Of a stretch of 64,000 nt of DNA, positions 48,701 to 61,499 are shown in pieces. The translations under genes and the position numbers were made by a program. Each line of letters opens with the position of its first letter. The first letter of the stretch is position 1. Source of the stretch: Chrysoperla carnea (Eukaryota > Arthropoda > Insecta > Neuroptera > Chrysopidae); NCBI RefSeq assembly GCF_905475395.1, contig NC_058341.1, forward strand, positions 32,379,501 to 32,443,500. Direction: 5' to 3'. The notes under the pieces were generated by a model that saw nothing but the letters and a program-made list of their open reading frames with translations, did no database searches and had not been told where the DNA came from.

Positions 48701-51700
48701 GAGTTTGTTTCAAAAGGATATTTACCTGGAATATTTCGTTTTGGTTTACTATTTCTTTCCCCATAAATGTTAAAAGTTCATGCCCATGCATAATCCATAA
48801 AATGCTTAAGAATCGAATACCATTTAAACATGGTAACTGATCAGAATTTTTATTTATTCGTATTAAAGATTTAAAATTGGAGAACCATGAAAAGGCAATC
48901 AAGATTTTTTGTGTGGATTCTGAAAATGAGAACAGTTTTAAAATTTTGTTTCGTTGAGCTCTTTCGTTGAAGAGCATTAATTTTATTATTTTCTTTATAA
49001 TTGAAATAGCTCCTACCCTTTTCCGTGTAATGTAGGTAAACATCATAAATTGTACTGCATAAAACAAAACAAGCTATTCCAATAAATATTACCCTGAAAA
49101 AAGAAATGATATTTGAAATATTTGAAAAAAATATGATTTGAATTTATTTTCATACAAGAAGAAATATATACTGGGTGTTCCAAACCACCCGTCCAGGCTG
49201 ATTATTCTGAATAGTTTTTAAAAAAAATTGAAACGAAAAAACACGTATCAAATATTTTTTGAAACTCTATCTAACCATACCAAAAACACCCTCCACCCTC
49301 AACCCCTGTTAGGGGTAGGGGGTGTAACTTGAAAAAATCAAATGGAAACCCCTATTTTTTTCTGCAGATTTGGATTCTTCAGAAGAAAAGACAAACATTT
49401 TGTCTAAGAAATTTTTCCCGATTTTCGGTAGATCGCGCTACAATCGACAAAAATCGTTCTTTTAGATTTGGAATAAGAATTGCGCCGTTCAATGACAAAA
49501 ATCAAAACGAAAAAGTAAAAATAAAAATAAAAACACAAACACACAGAACCAAAACAAAAACAAAACAAAAGCAACACAAAAGTTAGAAATTCAACGAAAA
49601 TAAAAAAGAAGCGAAAATGTCGAATTGCGGTAATTGAGGTAAACCACTAGACAATTGGGAGGATGCTAAATAAAGCTCTTAGAAAGAATTAGATATGAAT
49701 CATTTTAGATTTAATTTTTTTTCAGACTTTCCAAAATAAAAAAAAACATTTTTACAAAAATAATTTTTCTAAATCATAATAAAATATGAAAAACAAAAAC
49801 AGAATAGTCTTTTCTTCAAAAAAACAAAAACAAAATTGAAAATAACTATTCTCGACTCAAAAAACTTTTCTCGCCTTCACTTGAACTGCAATTCTAATGC
49901 CAAATCTAAAAGAACGATTTTTGTCGATTGTAGCGTGATCTACCGAAAATCGGGAAAAATTTCTTAGACAAAATGTTTGTCTTTTCTTCTGAAGAATCCA
50001 AATCTGCAGAAAAAAATAGGGGTTTCCATTTGATTTTTTCAAGTTACACCCCCTACCCCTAACAGGGGTTGAGGGTGGAGGGTGTTTTTGGTTTGGTTAG
50101 ATAGAGTTTCAAAAAATATTTGATACGTGTTTTTTCGTTTCAATTTTTTTTGAAAACTATTCAGAATAATCAGCCTGGACGGGTGGTTTGGAACACCCCG
50201 TATAAGTGTAAAAAATATTTACAATACGGTCCAGTCGCCACCATTGAGCTTTGATGCAGAGTCTAAACTATGGCAATCTTCTTCAGCAACATTAAATATT
50301 TTTAGATCCGGTATAATCGGATTACTTGGTAATTTAAAATATGAATTTAAATGTGACTTAACATCTTCAGCTGTACATCCACTTGGAACACAAAAGGACC
50401 ATCGAGAAGTGAGAACATTCATCTCACCCCATCTTGGGGCTATGAACTAAAAATAAAAATTTATTTTTAACTCCTACACCAAAAAGTGGGGTGTAGTTTG
50501 ACTGTTATGAGTGTGTATTAGTCTGCCTGTCCGTGGCATTATAGCTCCTAAACGGATGAAGCGATTTATGATTGTTTTTGATTTATTTGCAAAGCCATTT
50601 AATAGAGAGTGCTCTTAGCTATGTTTCAATTGCAAGTTGAGGGTTTCGTACCCGAAATAACTAAAATAGTGGCGATGATCTTCAAAATCGGTTCCTTTAG
50701 GAGAAGGCTCTAATGGAAAGGTAATTTATTGGAGAATGTTCTTAGCTATGTTTCAAGAGCAAATATAGGGTTCCGTACTTGACACACAATCGAGGATTTT
50801 TTAAATTTTGTAAACATCAATTATTTAACTCTCTAGTTGACTAACCTAATTTGTACTTATGGAAGTATAAATAAACACCCATTTACAGAAACTATAGAAA
50901 AATTTTAATTACTTACCAGTTGAACAGCATTTGTTATTTTTGGTTTAATATTTTGAATATCAGTTTCCCAAAATTCATGTTGTTTGGATAAAGGTATTTT
51001 TATTTTTGTATAACAAAATTTACCATGTATCGAGTCAACTTTATAGTTAATAGCTAAACATTGATCGAATTGACCCATATCTGCAAAATTTCCAGATAAA
51101 AATCCAGATTGCATTTTTGATGATGCATCAATCACTGTAAAAGAGATATTTTATTATGTACCAGCTTTTGCGCATTTCGGAACAATTATTTGTTTTCAGA
51201 GGTAGAATACAATTTTGATAAAATGTCCCTTCCTTAATTAGATTAGGTATATCTTATTCTAAAAAATTTTCCTTTAAGAGTGACCGAATCTCCTAAGTAA
51301 ACAAGTTGTATATGACATCATTCATATTTATTATTATTTTATACCATTTTGTGTGATACAACATAAATTGTCAGATAAATTCTCTGCTGCGTTTTTTCAA
51401 AACGATAACTCAATTATGACGCCATCAAGCTCATTTGAAAACACAGCCTTTTCGAAAAAAAATCGTAGAGGAAAGTTTGGTAGACCCCTCAAAAGAAGCC
51501 ATTCACGAGGTTCAAGTATGTATGTAAAAAACAAAATTAGTATCTCACGGTCTAATAGTAGTATGATCGGAAAAAGAGGATAAGTTTGCGTTAAATAGAA
51601 AGAGCTGGAAATTTGAATAGATAGTTGGTAGGAAATGAGAATACTCAACGGTGTCCATTTGATATTTTTGTGATATTTAAATAAAAATAGTCTGCTAAAG

Positions 51701-51999
51701 AAAAAAATTTAAAAACTTCTGTTTGAGCAAAAAGTCTCTATATGATAAGGTCAAAAGTTTATGGCCAGATCTTAGTATATTACTAAAAATTTCTTACTTT
51801 TTTTGGACCACAATTCATTTTTGTAAACCAAACTATTATAATAAATATCACTTTGTTTTCGACACAATTCACTTAAATTTGCACTTGACTGCAGTGTATA
51901 AAATTTAATTAAATTAAAATCAGGTATCCATGGTTGATTTTGGGCTTTAATTAAAAGAAAATTTGCACAAAATAATGTAAATAAAATTAGAGCTTTCAT
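45798..51999 (-). CDS. NRF-6-like membrane acyltransferase, gene D
   Basis: Thirteen exons join in phase from 51999: 51798-51999, 50917-51134, 50223-50446, 49017-49093, 48726-48919, 48464-48624, 48235-48403, 47990-48171, 47158-47281, 46902-47091, 46222-46364, 45911-46019 and 45798-45844, giving 679 residues. Motifs are [74 protein letters not shown]-type ([16 protein letters not shown]), [19 protein letters not shown] and YSVYLLHFG, ending TKRSGKQELK. It is closest to B and C but more diverged than they are from each other. Exon 6 is one codon shorter. An alternative ATG lies at 52008. The introns host a large foldback element and three copies of a dispersed repeat, and all splice sites are kept. 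Confidence 0.93.
46440..46660 (-). repeat. Dispersed repeat family, copy 2 (gene D intron 10)
   Basis: The order is the reverse complement of copy 1: AAAGTGTTCTTAGCT, GAGCTATGATGCC, an ACACACAGA-rich run, then AAACTTATAACACCCCTCTT. Confidence 0.65.
47860..47965 (-). repeat. Dispersed repeat family, copy 3 (gene D intron 8)
   Basis: A truncated copy with GGGGCTACGATGCCACAGGC, an ACACACAC run and CAAACTTATAACACCCCTTT. It sits just inside the intron, about 25 bases from exon 8. Confidence 0.65.
49167..50204. mobile_element. Large foldback element with 317-bp inverted arms (gene D intron 3)
   Basis: The arms at 49167-49483 and 49888-50204 are the same length and near-identical inverted copies, around a 404-base A-rich loop. 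The outer ends read TATAC(T/G)GGGTGTTCC. TATA at both edges may be a target duplication or part of the repeat. An identical 47-residue open frame occurs in each arm (one substitution), which is a consequence of the duplication. There is no transposase. High arm identity suggests a young insertion or arm-to-arm conversion. It fills most of the intron without affecting exons 3 and 4. Confidence 0.9.
50475..50790 (+). repeat. Dispersed repeat family, copy 4 (gene D intron 2)
   Basis: The longest copy: GGGGTGTAGTTTGACTG, GTCTGCCTGTCCGTGGCAT, GCTCCTAAACGGATGAAG and GAGAGTGCTCTTAGCTATG. The last part is repeated once more (near 50735) before TAGGGTTCCGTACTT. Confidence 0.7.
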
Positions 52000-52069
52000 T
52001 TTGAACATCAATGAAAATAAGTGAATGGAAGCAAATTAATCGGTGATTAGGTTTTAATAAGCCTATGAG

Positions 52070-52084
52070 ATATTTATATATACA
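52070..52084 (-). promoter_or_regulatory. TATA box of gene D
   Basis: GTATATATAAATATC reads on the minus strand about 75 bases upstream of the start codon, aligned with the boxes of genes B and C. Confidence 0.55.
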
Positions 52085-52179
52085 TGCATTATTCTTCATT
52101 ATCTTTAAATTTAGGTAATCAATAGGTATCTTATTTCTTTTATCTACAACTAGTATCTTTAACTGGTAGTGTAGTACCG

Positions 52180-52545
52180 GAGCTGTGCAAGGTTTTGGCT
52201 TCCCGGGAGAACCGTGCCGTTATTAATCCGCTTTGTATATAGAGATATAATATAGAGGTTTATTGCTCGCAAAACATTTGCATGCCAGTTTATTATAAAT
52301 TTAAGATAGGAATGAAATACTGGAGACTCTGTGCATTAATTAACACTAGGTGCAGGTAAATAAAGGTTTTCTGTCTGGTAAATTGAAATACATACATACA
52401 GTGATTCCAGAAGAAGGTACTCGTAGGTTTCAAAGTGATGTCGTAAATAAACACTTTTTTGTATATAAAGACATTTTGTAGTATGTTTAATATCAGTATT
52501 GCACCCGTGCGAAGCCGGGGCGTTCTTCTAGTTTTATTATTAAAG
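52180..52545 (+). mobile_element. Probable non-LTR/SINE-like remnant
   Basis: The block ends CACCCGTGCGAAGCCGGGGC followed by CTTCTAGTT, an ending I associate with insect RTE-like retroposons. It starts in a GC-richer stretch (CGGAGCTGTGCAAGG). No coding sequence remains. Confidence 0.45.
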
Positions 52546-53390
52546 TGAATCAAGTTTTAATTAGTTTCTTTAAATTGTTAAAATAAGTATTTGGTAATTA
52601 CCTATAATTTGTAATGCTAAAAATTTTAAAAATGATTTATAATTCAGAAATTTTCATTTATATGGAAGCCATGCTCTTATATTATTGATAACAAAAATAT
52701 TTGTTAGTGCGATACCTTTGTTTACTTCAATTCAATTTTGAAGCAGATATCTTCAACCGATTGAATCATTGAATTTTTATGGTAAGCATGACTTTCCCAA
52801 CGCTTTCATCATATTTGACATACATCTAACTTTTAAAAAAGTAGAAAATATTTTTTCTATGAGTCTTGCATAACTATTTTTTAAAACTTGAGGCGTTCCG
52901 ATGCGTTCTTGATGTTTTAAATTGAGCGCCTTCAGCTTTTACAAATATTCGTGTATGGACGACTCATAGAAAAAAGTATTTTTTGAGTACAAAACAAAAG
53001 CTTGTCCCTTAAAGATTTGAATTTCGTTTTGTAAATACTGGCATAAATGAAACACAATTTTCCACGTCATTAAAGCTTCTTATATAATGATGTGATATTT
53101 TTTAAATCTAAAGTACAATGTGAATACAAACTACATACCTATGTACGTACGTGTCCGCACGTGTATTCCTAACATCACTAATAAATCATATCTCAAGTGC
53201 TAATCAAATTAAATTTTGATTTTTCGTAATAAGTACTAATTTGTTTGTTTTTCAAATATCTAATTGAAGAGATAAATAATTATATTCAGTGGAAAATCTG
53301 CTCTGATTTAAGCCCTAAATAATAACTGTACGTTTAAAGCCTTATTTTATCATCAAAGTTATTTTTAAGTTAATCAACACAGCTGTGTTT

Positions 53391-53640
53391 TTAAGAAAAA
53401 TATTTTATGGAATAAATAATTATTTCACCTAAATTATGACTTTGTGTTGGATATTTTGCTACGCCATGTTTGAATTCTGAACAAAACGTAAAGTGTTGAC
53501 TAGGAGTAAAAGTGAATAAACGAAGGCTATTTGACACCAAATCAATAAAAATACCAGTTGAAACTGTGAAAGGACGCTCAAAAGCATCCTCTATGTTTGT
53601 AGGAAAAACCTGCAGATTTTCAATGATGTCACTCACATAC
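53391..53640 (-). other. Unidentified coding-looking open frame
   Basis: On the minus strand a frame of about 80 residues (SDIIENLQVFPTN, FERPFTVSTG, FTPSQHFTFC) has more even amino-acid composition than other random frames here. A possible donor (GGTGAAAT) lies near its left end. No family is recognised. It could be an exon of an undetected gene, a transposon fragment, or chance. Confidence 0.25.
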
Positions 53641-53733
53641 TTTATATGATGTTGTTCCTAAGAATGTTCTTATATGATGTTGTTCCTTGTTCCTACATGT
53701 TCAATTAGTGGGAATGATTGAAGGAACATTAGA

Positions 53734-53776
53734 GTGTGATCCATGGTACATTTTGATATTGTACCATGGATCACAC
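53734..53776. repeat. Perfect 16-base hairpin
   Basis: GTGTGATCCATGGTAC at 53734-53749 is followed after 11 bases by its exact reverse complement at 53761-53776. A weaker relative is at about 24997-25015 in gene A intron 3. Confidence 0.75.
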
Positions 53777-56700
53777 ATCTTGTACCATAAATCAAAATCA
53801 TCGAGAGCTTAAAATTTCGAATATAAGTGCTATGAGGAGATGATTATGTTTGCTATATTTTGAAAAATGGTTAAAAAATACAAAAATGTAAATTTCTATC
53901 TCTGGAACTACACTATCACCTACTACAAAAAGTTTATTTTTCAAAACAAAAATGGTATTTCGAAACTTTTAAAAATTGTTGGCTCAAGGTGCCTAGAATG
54001 TATAAGATACAAAAAATCAAAATCATATATCATAAAATTTTTCGAAACCGTGTTGAAAAATATTGGTGAGGCAATATGATCACTTGAATAATATTGAAAT
54101 AGTAATTACTGCTTACAGTTTCCATCACGTATCGCAGGACAGTAACGATAATTGAAAAAAGTCTTAAAATATTATGATTCACACTATCTATGATTTTTGG
54201 AAATGGCTTTTGTAATATAAAATCTAAATTAAAGATATTAATCATTATAACATATTTTTGACAGAATAATCTTACAAATGTTATTTTATAAAATTGCCTA
54301 ATTATACGCGGTGTGTATCAGAGTCCAATTGTTTGACTAAAACTTAGATTATGAATTATTGAATAATGAGTAATAAAGTAATGCAGATTGTGATCAGTCT
54401 GTTAAGTAAGACAATAAATATTTATGGCTCAATATTTATAAACATTAAATCGTTTAAGCAGGTTTATAATATACAGGCTGTATTTATAAATCTGCATCAA
54501 AAAATACTATTCATATAGAAGTTCAAATATGTAGGTTTTCTTTTGTCCTCAGAATTTTATCAGGACACTGAAAACCATGACACTGAAAAAGAATGATTGA
54601 TGAGAACTTCTCTATCCTTCTCTAATAACTTGTTTAGATTTCTAATTCTACTCTTATTTCTTTGAGCACTTCTTTTAAAACATACACTTTTGCTTCTTTA
54701 CAGAAGCAAGGAATTTGCTGTTTTTCGATGGACATTTTTTGATAAACTTAGATGGTCTTCCTAACTACTACCCTCCATAGTACTAAAAAAAAAGTTGTTT
54801 TAGGATATTCGTTAAATATAAGACTACAATTAGTTTTTACAAATTAGAAAATACCATCACCATCAGTATGACATTAATAAGCAAACAGAATTTCAAAGTT
54901 CCGAGAAAAAACTCTATTTCATGTGTCCCTATCATGCCTAGGATACAGAATTAACCATATATTCACCGTAATTGCAAAAGGTCGTACGGAAATTTTAAGT
55001 AGGACCAATAAACGTAATCAAAATGAAATTATTAAGGAGTTTTTCTTTTTACATAAGTAAAGTAACCTAGAATCTAGGAGTGAGAAGGAATTTAAGACTT
55101 AGAAGTGTTACGTTGAATGGGCTAATAAACTACTTCCAAGCGTTGTTATGAATTATGTTGCATTATGTATATTGAATTCTGTAACATTACGGAGGTTAGA
55201 GGATGATATACTTTCTTAATATGTTTCTTACGAAATATAATCTTACGTTGCATTAGTGGTACACCTATCTGCGTAGATTTTTATTTTTAATCTCGAACCA
55301 AAGCTTATTAACTCAACGAAAGATAATATGACAGGTAAGATCAGAATCTTTTAAATTGATGTTAAAACTCAGACGGAATCAATTCTGTATTCTTATTTCT
55401 ACGGTAACGTCACTTCCATTAGGATAACCGAAAAAGAAATACTTTGAGCTAAGAAATTGAAAAAACTTGTACACCTCTTCCTTTTCTCATGACTGAGTAC
55501 TGATTTTTTGCTCCTTCCTGTACTTGAAAATCACTATATAAACATATCTATGTATTAATTAGAAAAATTTATAGAGACGATTCTGTCAAGGTAATTTCAA
55601 TTGTTTCAAATTTGTAAAACACATAGATAAAAAAATCCAAATCATTATGATTTTATCGGTGTTTTAAATAATTCAAATGAGTCAAACATTTCTGAAATTT
55701 AATTTACACATTTATATTTCTTTAGAAAGGAAAAATTTCATAATGATCTTGATCTAGTGTTTTTATATAAAAAGCTTATAATTACAGTATTTTACCTCTG
55801 TATATAATAATAATGGGGTTTAACCTTTGTTTCTGTGACATATATGTCCATAACAGAGGCCACCTACATCATTATTAAGCCTCCGTATATAAATTACAAA
55901 AATTTTTGTACGTAGTACATTACTTAAAATTTATTAATGTCAAAATATTCTCCTTAGTATACATACTATACTCCCCAGTATTCGTTGTGTGCGTAGTCAT
56001 GGTAGGGATAATAAAATCGATGCCAGCGCTTTAAGTGAAAAATTTTGGAGATAAAGGAGGCTGTTATGACTAATTTGCAATTCTTTACATGTTAATGATA
56101 TAGAAACTGTCAAATTAAAATGATTGAAAAACACTAATTAATTAAACTTAATGCATTAAAAATTGTGAAAATAAGAAATCAAATTGTACAAATATTATTT
56201 TTCAAATGTAAATTATCATAATTATTTATTTAAATTTGTGAAACAAGAATATTAAATTTTAAATGTAAGTTTTCAATGCAATCCATACAATTATATATGC
56301 ATCCATACAATTCTATAATTAAAGTAGTGTATCGTTGTCATGGAAACGAAATTCACGCACGAAGCGAATAGGAAGTTATTGTAATGGGTCCGATTTTCAA
56401 AATCAAAATTTTCAACATATCTTTACATTTCATGTCCAGGACAAGGCATTCAAACTAATTTGAAGAAGAAGTATCAGTATGTGTGTGTGTATGTATGTGT
56501 ACGTACCGTGGTCGAACAAAAAATGTTATCGATTTCGTTGAGGAGTCGATCGAAGCGTTTTAATGGCAAAATGTAATTTCATAACATCTGGTCGAGTAGT
56601 TTCGAGTCGGTCAAGTTTTTAATTTTTATTTTTTTTTATAACTGTTTATTTTACTGTGAAGTTATTCGTGTAGATCTCAAGGGTCGCACCAGACCCATCC

Positions 56701-57746
56701 CAAGGCTTCAATAATCACTTTAGTAAAGAAACTTTTTGCTCTCTAAGGATTGCTTCATCACAGAATGCAGAGATTTCTGCTATGTCACATGCTGTTATAT
56801 ATAGAGGTTTTGTGTGGTTTTTCACCAGATGTTTTTCATTGTAGTATTTTTTATCACATATAATTAATTCTAGTATACAAGTTATAATGAAAAGCTGATA
56901 AAATCAAACGATTCATTAGTTGTAATTCGATTATTACTTATTATACAGATTAAGTTCCACTTGAGTTTCTCAAAAAAAAATCTATATAGTATTGTTTTCT
57001 ATTTTTTGTATATATAAAAAATAAGATTAGAAAATGAATTATTTAAATTTTTAAATATGTCAATACACAATAAAATAATTTTATGAGGTCGTTGTAATCA
57101 ACAGAAAGCACTTCGATTTCGTCGATTTCAAAAACGTATACAATTGTTCTTATTAGAAAGAATATTTCTAAAAGTAAAATAATAACAAGTGAAATTTACT
57201 AAATTTTAAAAACCCCTGACAAATTACAATGAAATCGCGTATTTACCTCTAAGCTACACATCTCTATACCAATATAATAATTAATATTGCAGTGTTTTAG
57301 ACACTGATGGGAAATTATTTTCATTATCTGGGAAGTTGAATGAGTGGACCATAAGGGACGCACTTACATGAACAGCTTTTTTGCATTCTATAACCTTGTC
57401 GTATAATTCAAAACAGTATTATATACAATAAAACATATACGTATAATTAAATTTTTTAATCTCTCATAAATTATACAATAAATATAGGGTAAACCAAATT
57501 ATGGACGCCTCGAAGCATTTGCTGGTATAAACTAAATCATGAATAACTAGAGTTTTTAGCAATGGATCATCATAATCATAGCGTAGCGTGATTCAACGCT
57601 AAAAACTTTGCGTGTTTGTAAAGTTGGCGTTACGTAATATTCTGAAAAAAATTGTTCCTCAATCAATTATATCGGCAATATCTTGTGCATAACCATTCAA
57701 AAATAAAATTCTTTGAGATCCATTATTGATTCTCAGATACAATCGA

Positions 57747-60700
57747 TTAATTTATATTCCTTACTTTATTCCTTTCTTCTGCAGATTCTTTCTTAAACAA
57801 ACTAGAAACTGAAAAAAAAGCAAATTAATTAATAATAAATTCACAGGCTTGAAAAAAACTTCTCTTTCTAGATTACAATTAATACAGCCTTCTTATTATC
57901 TGTATACTTTCTAAGTGTTATTCCGTGACCAACAAGTACTGAATTATAATAATCAAAATTTTGCTCATTCAAATTTGAAAAATTTAATGAAATGTAGAAA
58001 TTGAATTATGGTTTGTGTCTATTTTTATTTTTATTCACCTGCTTTTATAATGACTCCATCAATAACTGCAAAAGGAGACTCGAAACTAAGCACCCAAATA
58101 ATAGATAACAATGAACAGAAACATGTTGTGCTAAAGAACGATTGTAACTGTAATTAAAAAAACAATGTTTATTAGTGCAGACATTTGAATCAAATAATCA
58201 CCACAGATGAAATTTCATGAAGAAGATGTAATTTTTGTCATGAGTAGTTAATAATTTGTGAAATAATAATTTCAATGACTCTGTCTCATGAGTTTCTCTC
58301 AAATAAATTTAACTACAAAAATACGAAAGTTAAAGGTGGAATAATTCTGTGTATTTTCATTTTAATTCGACTTTTTAGAATAAGAAATTTGATGAGTACT
58401 TTTCTTTGTTAATATAAAAGTTGGTATGCGCGAGGCTACAAAGCCTTTAGTTTTCCGCGAATAACCGTATATTCAGTCGAAAAAACTGTGATATCATGTC
58501 GATTCTGATATCATGTTACAGGGTATTATTTGACATCAAATCAACTACCTATAACCAAATTTTCATATTCTTCTCGTAATTTTTGTGTAAAAGCTGTCTA
58601 TTATATTTGTGCTATGTTTATGACCATATAAAAATTGAAAATTGCAATTCACTTACGACATTGTAATCTCTAAATATAACTGGAACTCGGACAATTCCAC
58701 GATCATAATTTTGAAAAGTTTCACTTAATAAATATAAAGCATAGGTAATTTTTGCAAAGAATTGAAATACTGATAATGATAAAAACCAGTTGACGGGACC
58801 TTAATTGTAAAAAGAAAGTCGAATTAAAAAATATTTTCTTTAAAATTTATCAAAACCAATTCCTTACCGCCATATCCATGTATGCAAGCAAACACTATCC
58901 AACATATTCCTAAAGTCCATATATTTCTATGAAGTCCAACGTAAATGCTACTAAATAATCGACTATATTGAAAATCATCTCTTAATTCGGGATATGTTCC
59001 AAAAATTATGTATGACATCACTACTGCCGTTAATAACCACATTAATGTCACAATTATCTGAAAATCGATACAAGTTAAAAATTTCAAAAACTTTTTAATT
59101 ATTTTAAATTTATTTTACCTTATTTATTCGAACATTTTTATGCTTTGTTTGAAACAAAATATATCCCAACGCTAAGCCAATGATCCACGGTCCAGCTCTG
59201 GTATGTACTTGGGCATAATAAATTTTATTCCAATCAGGAATTTCAGAATTCGATCTAAAAAATTTTTGTGTTTAAAGAAAGTTACAGAGATGTACCCTAA
59301 AAATATATTCAGTTTCTTATTATAGAATATCCAGAAAATTACTTACATAAGAACAGGTATTTCATAATGCCATGCAACTATCGTAGGAATTATTGTAAAT
59401 ATTATTATAAGAATTCCAAAAACATATGGTGTGATTTTAGGCCATTTTCCAATAGGAATTAATATCAATGGAGACAAGATATATAACTGCATATCAACGA
59501 ATAAGTACCATGATTGACCAGCGCACTAAAACATATAATTAGTAAATTGTCTAACTATTTATTATTGAATCTAAAGTAATATCCTTCAGCTACGGTATCC
59601 TGATTAGATTGAACCAAAGTATAGTTTTAAGTGTGCAGTTTAAGGATGTGTAAGTAACGGTCTCTGGTTTTTGTACATAAGTTTCATAATTTAGAATCTT
59701 CTAACCCTTTAGAATAAACGCACCCTGACATTCAAAAGAGCACCTTATTAATCGAATCTCATAAGCAAATTGTGTTGAATATCAAGATATTTTTGAATTG
59801 TGATAAATAAAGATAAATATTTTTCAATTATGATAAATAAAGGAAATTATTTTAAAATCACAGATAAATTATAATAATACGAAACTTACAAATCGATTAG
59901 CATTAACTAAATTCTGAATGTATAACAAACTTGACCACCAGTATTCTTTACAGGTATCTTGCATGTGTTGATTACTTGATTCCCATATGGGCCCGCTACC
60001 AAGTTTCATAAATAATGTTATATACAAAACTATTAAAGCTGCATATGGAGGTGTTAGTCTAAAAATTTAACAAAATAAAGATTTTTGATTTAATGACATT
60101 GAACTTAAAAAACCAAAGCCGAATAATTTACCTAAGATATCGATGGATGTAAAATAAGGGAATATTGAAAGATATTTTCTTGGCACGTGCTTTTAGAAAT
60201 CCATACATTAAAAGTAAACCACTTAAGAAAAAGAATGTATCAACGGATACAGTACTTGAAACGGTGAACAAAGACCATATGTGGGTTAGCCACTAAAACG
60301 TATAAAATAAATAAATTTTTCTACATTTTCCATTGATTATTGAAAACTTCTTACATCTTCCGCTTCTTTTCCATTAAAAAGGGGTCTAATAGACATATAT
60401 AAAATTTCATGCCCATGAATAATCCAGAACATACTGAGTACTCGAATTCCATTTAAGCAAGGTAACAGATCAGGATTAGTATTTATTTTAATTAATTTTC
60501 GGAATCCGGTGAACCATGAAAATGCAATCGTTATAGGATATATCGGTTCTAAAAAAATGGAGTATATAAGTTTGGAGGCTCTTTAAAAAGCACGGCTACC
60601 ATACCTTTATTGTTGTATAGAAGGAAAATGTCGTAGGAGGTACTCAATAAAATAACACAAGCCAAAGCTATTAAAACACCTCTAAAAGTTAAACAAATAT

Positions 60701-61499
60701 TTTAACGTATTTTTAGCGTTTTTTTGCAATTAACTTACATGGTGGCCCAATCTCCAGAATTAAGTTTTGGTTGAGATTCATTTGTCTGACACTGGTCTTC
60801 TTTTACTGTAAAAAGTTGCGTTCTTACAGAGCTGTTTAAATGTGCTTCTACATCTTCGGCTGTACAACCATCGGGTACACAAATTGACCAATGTAATTGA
60901 GGTACCACCGCTGAACGTTCTTGGCTCTAAAATTTATTTTATATATCTTGTTCAAGCCTTTTATTACAATGACTAATGTTTTCGCACATACCTCATTATT
61001 TTCAAGAAAAAGTTTATGCACTTTCTGTACTCGAGAAATACGAGTAGATGTATTGTTTACTAATGGAAGTTTTAATTCTGCAAGACAATATTTCCCTTTT
61101 ATATGTTGTTTTTTATTGTGAATTCCTAAACATTCATCAAATGCTCCTAAATCAGCTAAATTTCCAAAAAGAATACCAGCTTGAATTTTGGAAGAAGCAT
61201 CCATCACTTAAATAAATCGTAAAGGAGTTAGGTACATAGATTTTTTTTTATAAAAATATAGTTTTGCAAAACTTACTTTCTTTAGCCCATTCATCTTTAG
61301 TTGATGTTATTAGAGTTTTGTAATAAATATCACTTTGTTTTCTACAAAGATCGCTTAATTCAGCATCTGATTGAAGCGTATAAAATTTTAAAATATCAAT
61401 TATATTGTTAGACGCTACGACCGATGGAGCCACTTTACTTATATTAAAAATTAGAAGGAACCAAAATATTGTTAAAAGTTTTATTGTAAAAAAAGACAT
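57747..61499 (-). CDS. NRF-6-like membrane acyltransferase, gene E
   Basis: Thirteen exons join in phase from 61499: 61277-61499, 60992-61206, 60739-60926, 60605-60681, 60355-60548, 60132-60292, 59890-60058, 59347-59525, 59119-59254, 58868-59057, 58657-58799, 58039-58147 and 57747-57808, giving 681 residues. The layout is signal peptide, NRF domain (DASSKIQAGILFGN, FDECLGI, GKYC, CVPDGCTAEDV), then the acyltransferase-3 domain (CLNGIRVLSMFWIIHGHEI, VDTFFFLSG, GSGPIWES, WYLFVDMQLY, TRAGPWIIGLALGYIL, IWTLGICWIVFACIHGYGG). Introns match B to D, but the sequence is well diverged. In the late membrane motif YLLH of A to D the histidine is replaced (YLLSETFQ). The tail, KKESAEERNKVRNIN, differs from that of B to D. 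It is compact, with short introns and no large insertions. Confidence 0.93.

Larger units (their letters stand above)
52000..57746. other. Intergenic between gene E (3' end) and gene D (promoter)
   Basis: The longest gap in the array, 5.7 kb. It holds the gene D promoter, a LINE/SINE-like block (52180-52545), an unexplained open frame (53391-53640), a perfect hairpin (53734-53776) and GT-rich microsatellite sequence near 56470-56500. From about 54250 to 57740 I see nothing coding. Confidence 0.5.

Noticed and set aside
49329-49586. Two near-identical open frames, one in each direction
   Set aside because: They are the same sequence present in both inverted arms of the foldback element, so the similarity is due to the arms and not to a gene pair.
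51353-51583. 76-residue plus-strand frame rich in S, K and R
   Set aside because: It lies in intron 1 of gene D with no splice or family support.
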